A DNA stretch of 64,000 bases from Lachnospiraceae bacterium (GTDB taxonomy: Bacteria > Bacillota > Clostridia > Lachnospirales > Lachnospiraceae), in the NCBI GenBank assembly GCA_017517305.1, contig JAFWZV010000010.1, positions 62,001 through 126,000 of the forward strand. The letters are read 5' to 3'. The translations under genes and the position numbers were made by a program. Shown in pieces: positions 17,708 to 25,472 of the stretch. The first letter of the stretch is position 1, and every line of letters begins with the position of its first letter. Under the pieces are notes generated by a model that was not told the DNA's origin, searched no databases, and was given only the letters and a program-made list of their open reading frames with translations.

Positions 17708-18091
17708 ATGCGAATAGAACATATTGCAATGTATGTAAATGATTTGGACTCTGCCAGAGACTTTTTTATAAGGTATTTCAATGCAACATCTAATGATGGT
17801 TATCATAATAAGACTACAGATTTTCGTTCTTATTTCCTAAGCTTTGATGATGGGGCACGCTTGGAGATAATGAAGAAGCCTGTAATGAAAGATGATGAAA
17901 AAGTTATAAACCGTACAGGATATATTCATATTGCTTTTAGTGTGGGAAGTAAGGAGGCTGTGGATGGCCTTACCAAAAGGCTTAAAGCTGATGGTTATGA
18001 GGTTATAAGTGGTCCAAGAACCACAGGTGATGGTTATTATGAGAGCTGTATAGTAGGGATTGAAGGTAATCAGATAGAGATTACGGTGTGA
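17708..18091 (+). CDS. VOC superfamily protein (glyoxalase I-like)
   Basis: A 127-residue VOC protein: [56 protein letters not shown], and the C-terminal GNQIEITV. All four expected metal-site positions are filled (His5, Glu in RLEIM, His in YIHIAF, Glu in IEITV), so a metal-dependent lyase, isomerase or resistance role is plausible. It resembles FosX or lactoylglutathione-lyase-like proteins; substrate unknown. GTAGGTATATAA precedes the ATG. It ends a few bases before the FluC ribosome site, indicating an operon. Confidence 0.88.
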   Translation: MRIEHIAMYVNDLDSARDFFIRYFNATSNDGYHNKTTDFRSYFLSFDDGARLEIMKKPVMKDDEKVINRTGYIHIAFSVGSKEAVDGLTKRLKADGYEVISGPRTTGDGYYESCIVGIEGNQIEITV

Positions 18092-18105
18092 CGGAGGAAA
18101 ACAGT

Positions 18106-18468
18106 ATGCTAAATGCAATTGTTGTAGGTTTAGGTGGCTTCGTTGGAGCCATATGCAGATACCTAATTGGTTTGATTCAAGTTAATGAGGTTACAACATT
18201 TCCTATAAAGACATTTCTCATTAATGTAATAGGTTGTATAGTTATTGGAATTATTACAGTAGCTGCTACAAAGAATAGTTCTATAAATCCACAACTTGTA
18301 CTATTTCTTAAGGTTGGTGTGTGTGGAGGATTTACTACATTTTCAACCTTTGCGCTAGAAACTGCAGACATGATAAAAGCTGGTAATCCACTTATGGCAT
18401 TTATTTATGTTCTGGGAAGTGTTTTGATTGGTGTTGGAGTGATATTTGCAGTGGAATACCTTTCATAA
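18106..18468 (+). CDS. fluC: Fluoride ion channel FluC/CrcB
   Basis: A 120-residue, four-helix protein with the FluC signatures: GLGGFVGAICRYLIG, FPIKTFLINVIGCIVIG (conserved Asn40) and GVCGGFTTFSTFALE (TTFSTF at 77-82). FluC is a dual-topology dimeric channel that lets fluoride leave the cell. ATG at 18106 has GGAGG (18094-18098) 7 bp upstream; a GTG at 18088 would overlap the previous gene's end. Some Firmicutes carry two fluC paralogues forming heterodimers; only one is in this window. No fluoride riboswitch is visible. Confidence 0.93.
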   Translation: MLNAIVVGLGGFVGAICRYLIGLIQVNEVTTFPIKTFLINVIGCIVIGIITVAATKNSSINPQLVLFLKVGVCGGFTTFSTFALETADMIKAGNPLMAFIYVLGSVLIGVGVIFAVEYLS

Positions 18469-18499
18469 GGATAATGTGAGATATATAAGGAGAAAAAGT

Positions 18500-19042
18500 A
18501 TGACATTTGAGACAGATAGATTAATTCTTCGCCCTTGGGTGGAGGAAGATGCAGAGGATTTATATGAGGTAGCTAAGCATCCGGATGTTGGCCCCATAGC
18601 AGGTTGGCCAGAGCATCGATCTGTGGAAAATAGTAGAGAGGTTATCAAGGAGATACTTTCCGCAGAGGGTACATATGCAGTGGTGTTAAAGAGTAATAAT
18701 AAGCCAGTAGGAAGTGTAGGGCTTACATTTGGCGAGGCAAGTACCCTTAACTTGTCTGATAAGGAAGCAGAGATAGGGTATTGGATTGGTGTACCTTATT
18801 GGGGCCAGGGATTAATACCTGAAGCCGTAAATGCATTGTTATATTATGGCTTTGAGATGCTAGAGCTAGATAAAATCTGGTGTGGATATTTCCATGGTAA
18901 TATAAAGTCAAAGCGTGTTCAGGAAAAGTGTGGCTTCAAATATCACCATACCAAGGAGAATTTCTACTGGGCACTTATGGATGACATTAGAACAGAGCAT
19001 GTGACCTGTCTTGTAAAAGAAGAATGGTTGGAAGAACAATAA
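18500..19042 (+). CDS. GNAT acetyltransferase, RimJ/RimL-like
   Basis: A 180-residue GNAT enzyme of the Acetyltransf_3 type: TDRLILRPWVEEDAEDLYEVAKHPDVG at the start, then EIGYWIGVPYWGQGLIPEAVNALLYYGFE, the acetyl-CoA-binding block with the (Q/R)xxGxG-like WGQGLI, and SKRVQEKCGFKYH. Such proteins acetylate N-termini of proteins or small amines. AAGGAGA precedes the ATG at 18500. It follows fluC after 31 bp. Substrate unknown. Confidence 0.88.
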   Translation: MTFETDRLILRPWVEEDAEDLYEVAKHPDVGPIAGWPEHRSVENSREVIKEILSAEGTYAVVLKSNNKPVGSVGLTFGEASTLNLSDKEAEIGYWIGVPYWGQGLIPEAVNALLYYGFEMLELDKIWCGYFHGNIKSKRVQEKCGFKYHHTKENFYWALMDDIRTEHVTCLVKEEWLEEQ

Positions 19043-19074
19043 TTTAAGAAAGACATAATAAGGAGACTTGTAGT

Positions 19075-19545
19075 ATGAACATTAGAAGAGCAAAATTGGA
19101 AGATATGCCTGGCATAAATAAGCTTCTTAATCAGGTTTTGATGGTTCACCATAACGGAAGACCTGATTTATTTAAGTCAAATGTGAAGAAATATACGGAT
19201 GAAGAACTAGCAGAGATTATAGAGAATGACCAAAAGCCTATCTTTGTGGCAGTTGATGATGATAATCAAGTGCTGGGATATGCATTTTGTGTGTATCAGC
19301 AACACATTAACGATAACATACTGACAGATGTTAGGACCTTGTACATAGATGACCTTTGTGTTGATGAGGATAAAAGAGGTCTTCATATTGGCAAACAGCT
19401 ATATGACTATGTAGTTGATTTTGCAAAGGAGAATAATTTCTATAACCTGACTTTAAATGTATGGTCTTGCAATGAAAGTGCCATGAAGTTTTATGAGACC
19501 TGTGGACTTGTACCACAGAAGGTTGGTATGGAGAAAATACTGTAA
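19075..19545 (+). CDS. GNAT acetyltransferase
   Basis: A 156-residue single-domain GNAT: NIRRAKLEDMPGINKLLNQ, LYIDDLCVDEDKRGLHIGKQLYDYVVDFAKEN (acetyl-CoA loop KRGLHIGKQL), and LNVWSCNESAMKFYETCGLVPQK. The pattern is that of general N-acetyltransferases. AAGGAG lies 9 bp before the ATG. It follows the RimJ-like gene after 32 bp and is probably in the same transcript. Substrate cannot be assigned. Confidence 0.88.
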   Translation: MNIRRAKLEDMPGINKLLNQVLMVHHNGRPDLFKSNVKKYTDEELAEIIENDQKPIFVAVDDDNQVLGYAFCVYQQHINDNILTDVRTLYIDDLCVDEDKRGLHIGKQLYDYVVDFAKENNFYNLTLNVWSCNESAMKFYETCGLVPQKVGMEKIL

Positions 19546-19644
19546 AAATCCTTGTAAATAGCCAATGTTAACTTGCGTTGCTTGTGGCAACGGGTGTTTT
19601 GGGCATATGATTTGCTTACCAAAAACATTTAGGAGGTTAAGGGT

Positions 19645-20097
19645 ATGTTTAATGAAAATTTAAGAGAGCTTAGAAAGAGCAAAGGATTTACACAGGAGGA
19701 ATTAGCTACTAAGATAAATGTAGTTCGTCAAACAGTGTCTAAATGGGAAAAGGGACTTTCCGTGCCTGATGCAGATTCACTTCAGAAAATTGCTGATGTT
19801 TTAGATGTGGAAGTAAGCCAGTTGCTTGGAGCTAATATTGAAACTGAAGCAAGTAAGAACGAAATCGCAGAGCAGCTTTCTAGAATTAACGAACAGCTTG
19901 TGATTAAGAATAGAAGGACTAAGAAGATAGTAACTGCTATATGTGTTATATTACTATTACCACTGATTATCTTTATAATTATGATTATTTTAGCTAATTT
20001 CTTTTATGCTAATGTAGAAGAAACTGGTTCATATGAAATTGATGATACAGTTATAGAATATTATGATGAGGAACATGAAGATACAATAGAAGAGTAA
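19645..20097 (+). CDS. XRE-type regulator with C-terminal membrane helix
   Basis: A 150-residue protein: helix-turn-helix at residues 1-60 (LRKSKGFTQEELATKINVV, then RQTVSKWEKGLSVPDADSL), a charged linker, one strong membrane helix (about 93-117) and a short acidic external tail. Many Firmicute XRE proteins carry such a C-terminal anchor, suggesting DNA binding tuned at the membrane. AGGAGG precedes the start, and a terminator follows, so it is probably monocistronic. The 100 bp upstream hold a CGTTGC/GCAACG hairpin but no clear promoter. Confidence 0.88.
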   Translation: MFNENLRELRKSKGFTQEELATKINVVRQTVSKWEKGLSVPDADSLQKIADVLDVEVSQLLGANIETEASKNEIAEQLSRINEQLVIKNRRTKKIVTAICVILLLPLIIFIIMIILANFFYANVEETGSYEIDDTVIEYYDEEHEDTIEE

Positions 20098-20104
20098 TGT
20101 TTAT

Positions 20105-20131
20105 AAGCCTGCACAATGTGCGGGCTTTTTT
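20105..20131 (+). terminator. Intrinsic terminator
   Basis: AGCCTGCAC pairs with GTGCGGGCT, then TTTTTTA. Confidence 0.88.
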
Positions 20132-20249
20132 ATGTGAAAGCTTTCTGGCAAAATAATAATGACATTGTCACCTTTTTGGTATTATAATCGTTTTATCTAT
20201 GAAGGGGTAATACATGTAGAACACTTTATAGTAAGCGAAGGAGAGAACA

Positions 20250-20732
20250 ATGAGTAACAAAGCAACTAATGCAGATTTGGAAAACACAATACTAAAATAC
20301 AGTGATTTGCTGTATAGGATATGTTTTCTTATATTGAAAAATGAACAGGATGTAGGGGATGTAATCCAGGAGACATTTATTCAATATATGAAGAAACATC
20401 CGGATTTTGAATCCGAGGAGAAGAAAAAAGCCTGGCTGATTAAGGTGTCCCAGAACAAATGCAAGGATTTTCTTAGATTTCATAAGAGACACAGCTATGT
20501 ACCATTAGATGAGGTGGAAGATATATTGATGGGTACATCAGATGTGGAACCATCACATAAGGTTCAGCTAGAAGAGATATGGGAGCTTGATTATAAGCTA
20601 AAAAGTGTTGTGATTTTATACTACATAGAAGGCTATTCCATTAAGGAGACTGCCAAGATGCTAGCCATATCTGAGTCAGCCTGTAAGAAACGCCTAGAGC
20701 GAGCCAGAAACAAGCTGAAGGAAATGCTTTAG
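20250..20732 (+). CDS. ECF-type RNA polymerase sigma factor
   Basis: A 160-residue sigma-70 family protein with only regions 2 and 4: LKNEQDVGDVIQETFIQYMKK (region 2) and VVILYYIEGYSIKETAKMLAISESACKKRLERARNKLK (region 4 helix-turn-helix). Length and layout mark an ECF sigma factor, usually held inactive by a membrane anti-sigma protein. The next gene, 15 bp downstream, is a membrane protein with a short cytoplasmic N-terminus and is the natural candidate. GAAGGAGAG precedes the ATG. Target promoters are unknown. Confidence 0.92.
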   Translation: MSNKATNADLENTILKYSDLLYRICFLILKNEQDVGDVIQETFIQYMKKHPDFESEEKKKAWLIKVSQNKCKDFLRFHKRHSYVPLDEVEDILMGTSDVEPSHKVQLEEIWELDYKLKSVVILYYIEGYSIKETAKMLAISESACKKRLERARNKLKEML

Positions 20733-20747
20733 AAAGGGGAACATAAT

Positions 20748-22007
20748 ATGAACGGTGATAATAGAATTAATAATCCAATCATTTCTAACCTGACTATGTC
20801 AGAGGAAATGAAGCAAAACATATTAGATAATTGCAAAAAGGGGAAGAGAACCACTGATAAGCTATTTAGATATTCAAAGCTTATAGTTTTATTTATAGCA
20901 TTTAGCTGTGTATGCTTAGGTGGTTTGGGTACCCACGCTGCCATATCAGCTGTGCAAAATCGTATGGAGAATATGTCTGATGAAGAAAAGGATGCTTATC
21001 TAGAGATAAATGTGATAGGCGCTGATGCGGAGCATTATACCAGAGCTTTTACGGATACTGAAGTAGAACGACTATTGGTGCTTCAGGAGGAATATAAGAA
21101 TGGTAGATTTCCTGAAGAAACTATCCTTATAGTAGATAAAATATCTGATATAAATGATGACCAGTTAGCATTTGTCAGGGAAGATGGAAGAGTGCATCTG
21201 CCTAAGGGTGAGATGACAGATGAAGAGCTACTACAGTTAATTGACCACGACGAGAAGAATAAATACACCATGGAGACAGGCATTGATGAACCTAATCCTT
21301 ATGCAACAGGTGTGCTTGATGAAGAAATTATGCTAGAAGAATCCCATATCTCCCAGCCAACTACTGTAGGAGCTGCTACAGAGGAAAATATGGTGGAAGA
21401 AGCTGATGAGGAAGAAAAGCTAGAAATTGATGATGTCTATGACTACTCAAAGGAAATGGTACTGAAATACTTTGGAATAGAGTTGGATGATAGCTGGGAA
21501 TACTATGTATATCAGTATGACCGTGAAGGTGATGCAGAAACTAAGGAATGGTTAGATGAGGTTTACCCGGATTATGATGTAATTTATGAGGTGGAGTACT
21601 CAAAAGATGGCATTATTAATGAAGGTTACCAGCTTACCATATGTGGAGATAACGGAAGACTATTATCTATTAATATTGGTGGTTCAGCAATTGCGCCTGG
21701 CTATACTCCTAGTGTGGAAGAGGCTACAGAAAAAATACCTGTAGGTCAAGAAACAGTAACTAGATATGCAGAAGAAGTGCTAGGTCTTGATATGGACTTG
21801 ATAAAGTTATATGCTGGATTTAATGAATTTATGGACGTGGTTACAACAGATTTTTGCTATTATTATATTCTTGATACTAACGGAAATGGTTATAGAATAA
21901 GATGGATAGTGGCAACCGATGAGATTACAGAAGTAAAATTTGATTGGGATGTTGATGAGGGCAATATAAATAGTGGAAGTATAAAATACACATTGATGGA
22001 AAAGTAG
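20748..22007 (+). CDS. Membrane protein, candidate anti-sigma or sensor partner
   Basis: A 419-residue protein: cytoplasmic N-terminus of about 45 residues (SEEMKQNILDNCKKGKRTTDK), one helix (about 46-67), then a large acidic extracytoplasmic domain. The far C-terminus (DFCYYYILDTNGNGYRIRW) looks like a PepSY/YcdB-type beta domain. Genes of this shape following an ECF sigma often encode the anti-sigma factor, with the NILDNCKKGK segment as the sigma-contacting part. No zinc-binding HxxxCxxC motif is present. The AAAGGGGAA site precedes the ATG; a terminator follows. The regulatory role is inferred from position. Confidence 0.7.
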   Translation: MNGDNRINNPIISNLTMSEEMKQNILDNCKKGKRTTDKLFRYSKLIVLFIAFSCVCLGGLGTHAAISAVQNRMENMSDEEKDAYLEINVIGADAEHYTRAFTDTEVERLLVLQEEYKNGRFPEETILIVDKISDINDDQLAFVREDGRVHLPKGEMTDEELLQLIDHDEKNKYTMETGIDEPNPYATGVLDEEIMLEESHISQPTTVGAATEENMVEEADEEEKLEIDDVYDYSKEMVLKYFGIELDDSWEYYVYQYDREGDAETKEWLDEVYPDYDVIYEVEYSKDGIINEGYQLTICGDNGRLLSINIGGSAIAPGYTPSVEEATEKIPVGQETVTRYAEEVLGLDMDLIKLYAGFNEFMDVVTTDFCYYYILDTNGNGYRIRWIVATDEITEVKFDWDVDEGNINSGSIKYTLMEK

Positions 22008-22016
22008 ATAACAGGA

Positions 22017-22056
22017 AAGGGTGAACCTATAGAATATATGGGTTCATCCTTTTTGT
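22017..22056 (+). terminator. Intrinsic terminator of the sigma operon
   Basis: AAGGGTGAACCTATA pairs with TATATGGGTTCATCCTT, followed by TTTTGTT. Confidence 0.88.
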
Positions 22057-22136
22057 TGTAATGAGGTGGTAAGGAATGGTATAATTGTTCTGTTGAAAGT
22101 ACTTGTAATCAGTAAGAAGATAATGTAGGAGGGCCT

Positions 22137-22667
22137 ATGGAAGAAAAGAAAGAGAAACAGAAGAAAAAACATCCTTTGTGGTTAGTAATAATAGTACGAG
22201 CTTTAGAGATTCTCTTTGCTCTACTTATAATGGCCGTTTTAATAGTGTTTATAGCTGAAGGTGGCTTTTCTTATAATATGAAAGGCAATATAAGAGTTTC
22301 TGTAAATGGAGAAATAGTAGAAGCGAAAAATATTGTGTGTTACAGAGGTTCGGGAGACCGTGAGACTCAGAAAACGAAATTGCACTGGAAGGAAGAGTAT
22401 TATTTCATTAAGGCAAAAGCAGATTCCTATGACGGATATAATTTTGAGTTTGATGTTGACACGGAAGATGGTATTAAGCATTTTCACTTTAGAGTATTTA
22501 AAACTCATAATGGCAGTCCAACGGTAAACTTTGATTATGAATTAAAGCTTTGTATGGAGGATGGTGAGTGGGTTGCCTATGTATCTTTAGGTGATGAGTA
22601 TGGAACAAAACCTGAACGAATTTTGCTTAAGGATGATCCTGAAGCTTTTATCTCAATAGGACCATAA
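22137..22667 (+). CDS. Hypothetical membrane-anchored protein
   Basis: A 176-residue protein with a very basic start (EEKKEKQKKKHP), one helix (about 15-40) and a 130-residue external domain rich in beta-type segments (IRVSVNGEIVEAKNIVCYRG, YNFEFDVDTEDGIKHFHFRV, WVAYVSLGDEYG). The family is not recognised. TAGGAGGGCC sits 5 bp before the ATG. The threonine aldolase gene follows after 13 bp with its own GGAGG, so the two may be co-transcribed although no functional link is evident. Confidence 0.65.
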   Translation: MEEKKEKQKKKHPLWLVIIVRALEILFALLIMAVLIVFIAEGGFSYNMKGNIRVSVNGEIVEAKNIVCYRGSGDRETQKTKLHWKEEYYFIKAKADSYDGYNFEFDVDTEDGIKHFHFRVFKTHNGSPTVNFDYELKLCMEDGEWVAYVSLGDEYGTKPERILLKDDPEAFISIGP

Positions 22668-22680
22668 TAAGGAGGAAAAT

Positions 22681-23706
22681 ATGATTTCATTCGAAAGTGA
22701 TTATACAAACGGAGCACATCCGGTTATATTACAAAAACTTATAGATACAAATGATGAGATGCTGGCTACATATGGCTTTGACAAGTATTCAGAGAGTGCT
22801 AAGGAGAAGATTAAAGCGGCATGTCAGTGCCCAGAGGCTGAAGTACATTTCCTTACAGGAGGTACTCAGACCAATGCTATAGTGATATCAACTATGCTTA
22901 AGGATTATGAGGGAGTGGTGGCAGCAGATACAGGACATATAAGTTCTCATGAGGCTGGTGCAATAGAGTACACAGGTCATAAGGTTTTAACTGTGGGACA
23001 GGAATTAGGAAAGGTTAAGGCAGATGAGTTAGATAAGTATTTGGATTCCTTCTATGGTGATGAAAATCACGAGCATATGGTGTTCCCTGGTATGGTGTAC
23101 ATTTCACATCCTACTGAGTATGGAACCTTGTACAGTAAGGGTGAACTTCAGGAATTATCTAGAATATGTAACAAGTATCAGCTTCCTCTTTATATGGACG
23201 GTGCAAGACTTGGATATGGTCTTATGAGCTATGATACAGATGTAACACTTGCTGATGTGGCAAAGTATTGCGATGTTTTCTATATTGGAGGAACAAAGGT
23301 GGGAGCACTTTGTGGTGAGGCAGTGGTATTTACCAAGAATAACGCACCTAAACATTTTATGACTATGATTAAACAACACTGTGCTTTGCTTGCCAAGGGT
23401 AGATTAATTGGAGTACAGTTTGATGCATTGTTTACAGACGATTTGTATTTTAATATAAGCAGACATGCTATAGATATGGCAGAGGAGCTAAAGAAGGCGC
23501 TACAGGAGAAGGACTGCAGATTCTTTATTGATTCACCAACTAATCAGCAGTTTGTAATACTTGAGGATGAGAAGTTGAACACGCTTAAGGATGAATTAAA
23601 GGTAAGCTTCTGGGAGAAGTACGATGAGAATCATACAGTGGTGAGATTTGCTACAAGCTGGAGTACAAAGCCAGAGGACATAGAAGCACTAAGGGAATTG
23701 TTGTAA
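22681..23706 (+). CDS. Low-specificity threonine aldolase (beta-eliminating lyase family)
   Basis: A 341-residue PLP enzyme. The substrate and cofactor residues are visible: DYTNGAHP at the start, GGTQTNAIV, DTGHISSHEAG (His86 stacks on PLP), YMDGARLGYG (Asp173, Arg176) and FYIGGTKVGALCGEA with the Schiff-base Lys206. It cleaves L-threonine or allo-threonine to glycine and acetaldehyde, or acts in the reverse direction. Length matches LtaE. AAGGAGG lies 5 bp upstream. No dedicated pathway genes adjoin it. Confidence 0.9.
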   Translation: MISFESDYTNGAHPVILQKLIDTNDEMLATYGFDKYSESAKEKIKAACQCPEAEVHFLTGGTQTNAIVISTMLKDYEGVVAADTGHISSHEAGAIEYTGHKVLTVGQELGKVKADELDKYLDSFYGDENHEHMVFPGMVYISHPTEYGTLYSKGELQELSRICNKYQLPLYMDGARLGYGLMSYDTDVTLADVAKYCDVFYIGGTKVGALCGEAVVFTKNNAPKHFMTMIKQHCALLAKGRLIGVQFDALFTDDLYFNISRHAIDMAEELKKALQEKDCRFFIDSPTNQQFVILEDEKLNTLKDELKVSFWEKYDENHTVVRFATSWSTKPEDIEALRELL

Positions 23707-23736
23707 GAAGAGAATATTACACGAAATATTGAAGTT

Positions 23737-24273
23737 ATGTTAACTAAAATAAACAAAGAAGAATTTAAACAAGTATATAGAATAATGGAGTCAAGCTTCC
23801 CACCTGACGAGCATAGACCATATGAGGAACAGCTAGAACTTATGGAAAATCCGAATTATCAAATATATGTGGCAAAGGAAGATGATAATATCCTTGAAAT
23901 CCAAGGCTTTATGGCAGTGTGGCAGTTTGAGAGCTTAAGCTTTATAGAGCATTTTGCAGTGGATAGCAAGTATCGAAACATAGGGCTTGGATCAAGGATG
24001 CTACAGGAGATAAAGAAGCATCTGACAGGACGAGTCTGTTTGGAGGTGGAGCTACCAGATAATGATATAGCTAAGCGAAGGATAGAATTCTATAAGAGAA
24101 ATGGACTTTATTACAATGATTATCCCTACATTCAGCCAGCTATATCCAAAGGTAGAAATCCCATACCACTTAGTATAATGACTAGTGGAGGAGTAGTTAG
24201 CCAAGGGGAATATCAGGAAATAAGAGATATACTTTATAGAGAGGTATACAGGGTGGAGCATATGCCCAATTAG
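23737..24273 (+). CDS. GNAT acetyltransferase
   Basis: A 178-residue GNAT protein: INKEEFKQVYRIMESSFPPDEHRPYEEQ at the start, FIEHFAVDSKYRNIGLGSRMLQEIKKH as the acetyl-CoA block (RNIGLGSR), and CLEVELPDNDIAKRRIEFYKRNGLYYND. The ribosome site before the ATG is weak. It follows the aldolase gene by 30 bp and precedes another GNAT gene by 12 bp. The NDYPYIQP C-terminal part recurs in uncharacterised Firmicute GNATs. Substrate unknown. Confidence 0.85.
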   Translation: MLTKINKEEFKQVYRIMESSFPPDEHRPYEEQLELMENPNYQIYVAKEDDNILEIQGFMAVWQFESLSFIEHFAVDSKYRNIGLGSRMLQEIKKHLTGRVCLEVELPDNDIAKRRIEFYKRNGLYYNDYPYIQPAISKGRNPIPLSIMTSGGVVSQGEYQEIRDILYREVYRVEHMPN

Positions 24274-24285
24274 AACGGAGATAAA

Positions 24286-24765
24286 ATGGATTACTTAATT
24301 CGAGCAATTGAAGCAAGAGATAATAAACAGGTAGAGAACGTAATTCGCACCTGCCTCATAGAATTTGGCGGAAATCATGAAGGCACCGCATGGGCTGACC
24401 CAGATTTGGGAAGATTTTCAGAGATTTATAATACTGAAGGTAACTGCTACTGGGTTGCAGAGGATGAGGCTGGAAATGTAGTAGCCGGTGTTGGAATAGG
24501 TCAGCTAGAGGGTTTAGCAGATGTATGTGAGCTACAGAAAATGTATTGTTTGCCAGAAGCAAGAGGTACTGGTGTGGCACATAGGCTGATGAAGATAGCT
24601 CTAAAATACGCAAAGCTATATTATAAGAGATGTTATCTGGAAACTCTTGATAATATGATTGCTGCACAGAAGTTTTATGAAAAGTACGGATTTGAAAGAG
24701 TGGATAAGCCTTTGCTTGAGACAGCACATTTTTGTTGTGATGTGAGGTATATAAAGGAGTTATAA
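24286..24765 (+). CDS. GNAT acetyltransferase
   Basis: A 159-residue GNAT: LIRAIEARDNKQVENVIRTCLIEFGG, CELQKMYCLPEARGTGVAHRLMKIALKYAK with the acetyl-CoA loop ARGTGVAHRL, then CYLETLDNMIAAQKFYEKYGFERVDKP. The ETL...A..FYEKYGF ending is typical of amino-acid or polyamine-type GNATs. It overlaps by one base a short downstream frame that has a good ribosome site. Substrate not assigned. Confidence 0.87.
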   Translation: MDYLIRAIEARDNKQVENVIRTCLIEFGGNHEGTAWADPDLGRFSEIYNTEGNCYWVAEDEAGNVVAGVGIGQLEGLADVCELQKMYCLPEARGTGVAHRLMKIALKYAKLYYKRCYLETLDNMIAAQKFYEKYGFERVDKPLLETAHFCCDVRYIKEL

Positions 24766-24875
24766 TGGGTAGAACACCTGCCAGAAACCAAGCAATACAG
24801 CCAATGTTACATATAGTTGCGGAAATGTTACATTTGCTTGATAGACAAAAGTCGAACAGAAAAGTACTATCATAA
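24765..24875 (+). CDS. Possible 36-residue small protein
   Basis: ATG 24765 overlaps the last base of the preceding stop (TAATG) and has AAGGAG (24754-24759) 5 bp upstream, good conditions for coupled translation. The product is basic, with an N-terminal MGRTPARNQAIQP and a helix-prone centre (MLHIVAEMLHLLDRQKS). No family is recognised and there is no second copy to test conservation. The frame could also be a chance reading between two regulated genes. Confidence 0.35.
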   Translation: MGRTPARNQAIQPMLHIVAEMLHLLDRQKSNRKVLS

Positions 24876-24908
24876 CAACAAATATGTAACACGAAAGTGA
24901 GGATTATT

Positions 24909-25346
24909 ATGAAATTTGAAGAAAAACTAATTAAGCTAAGAAAGAGTAATGGAATGTCTCAGGAACAGTTGGCAGAAAAGCTTGGAGTGTCCAGACAGGC
25001 TATCTCTAGATGGGAGTCAGGGGATTCAACTCCTGATATGATTAATCTGCTGGGGTTATGTGAGTGCTTTAAGGTGTCTTCTGATTATCTAATTCATGAT
25101 GATTACGAAAGTGATGAGGATATGCCTACCATTCGGGAGAAGAATGATGAGATAACTAATATTCGAACTAAAAGTAAAAAATATCATCTAATATCAGCCA
25201 TATGTTTTCTTCTATCAGTTTTTTGTAGTGTATTTAGTATGCTTGTTAGTGTTAATGATGTTCAGTTTGTGCTTTCTGTATTTACGTGTGCCGTATTATC
25301 AGCATTAACAGTTGTTCAGTTTGTACTGTATTTGAAAAAAGAATAG
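24909..25346 (+). CDS. XRE-type regulator with C-terminal membrane helices
   Basis: A 145-residue protein: helix-turn-helix at residues 1-65 (LRKSNGMSQEQLAEKLGVS, RQAISRWESGDSTPDMINLL), a charged middle (DEDMPTIREKNDEI), then two hydrophobic segments (about 93-113 and 118-138). Together with the XRE protein at 19645 it makes two membrane-tethered XRE proteins in the window. The ATG at 24909 follows GTGAGGA; the frame opens slightly earlier at a weaker start. A terminator follows directly. Confidence 0.88.
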   Translation: MKFEEKLIKLRKSNGMSQEQLAEKLGVSRQAISRWESGDSTPDMINLLGLCECFKVSSDYLIHDDYESDEDMPTIREKNDEITNIRTKSKKYHLISAICFLLSVFCSVFSMLVSVNDVQFVLSVFTCAVLSALTVVQFVLYLKKE

Positions 25347-25356
25347 TAGTTATATA

Positions 25357-25386
25357 AAGTCTTGCCTAGTGCAAGACTTTTTTTTA
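25357..25386 (+). terminator. Intrinsic terminator
   Basis: AGTCTTGC pairs with GCAAGACT, then a run of eight T. Confidence 0.92.
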
Positions 25387-25404
25387 TTCGGATAAATCTT
25401 ATTA

Positions 25405-25450
25405 TTTACTTTTTGCGCTAGGTGGTTTATAATACAACCACGCATTGCGT
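25405..25450 (+). promoter_or_regulatory. Promoter with palindromic operator ACGCATTGCGT
   Basis: TTTACT (25405-25410), 17-bp spacer, TATAAT (25428-25433). The 11-bp palindrome ACGCATTGCGT (25440-25450) sits at the expected transcription start. The same palindrome, extended to 15 bp, lies before the paralogous HTH gene at 31164. Confidence 0.7.
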
Positions 25451-25472
25451 TTAGAAAGGCGTGGAGGTAATA

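Noticed and set aside
19560-19600. Terminator hairpin CGTTGC/GCAACG
   Set aside because: Short stem and no T run after it.
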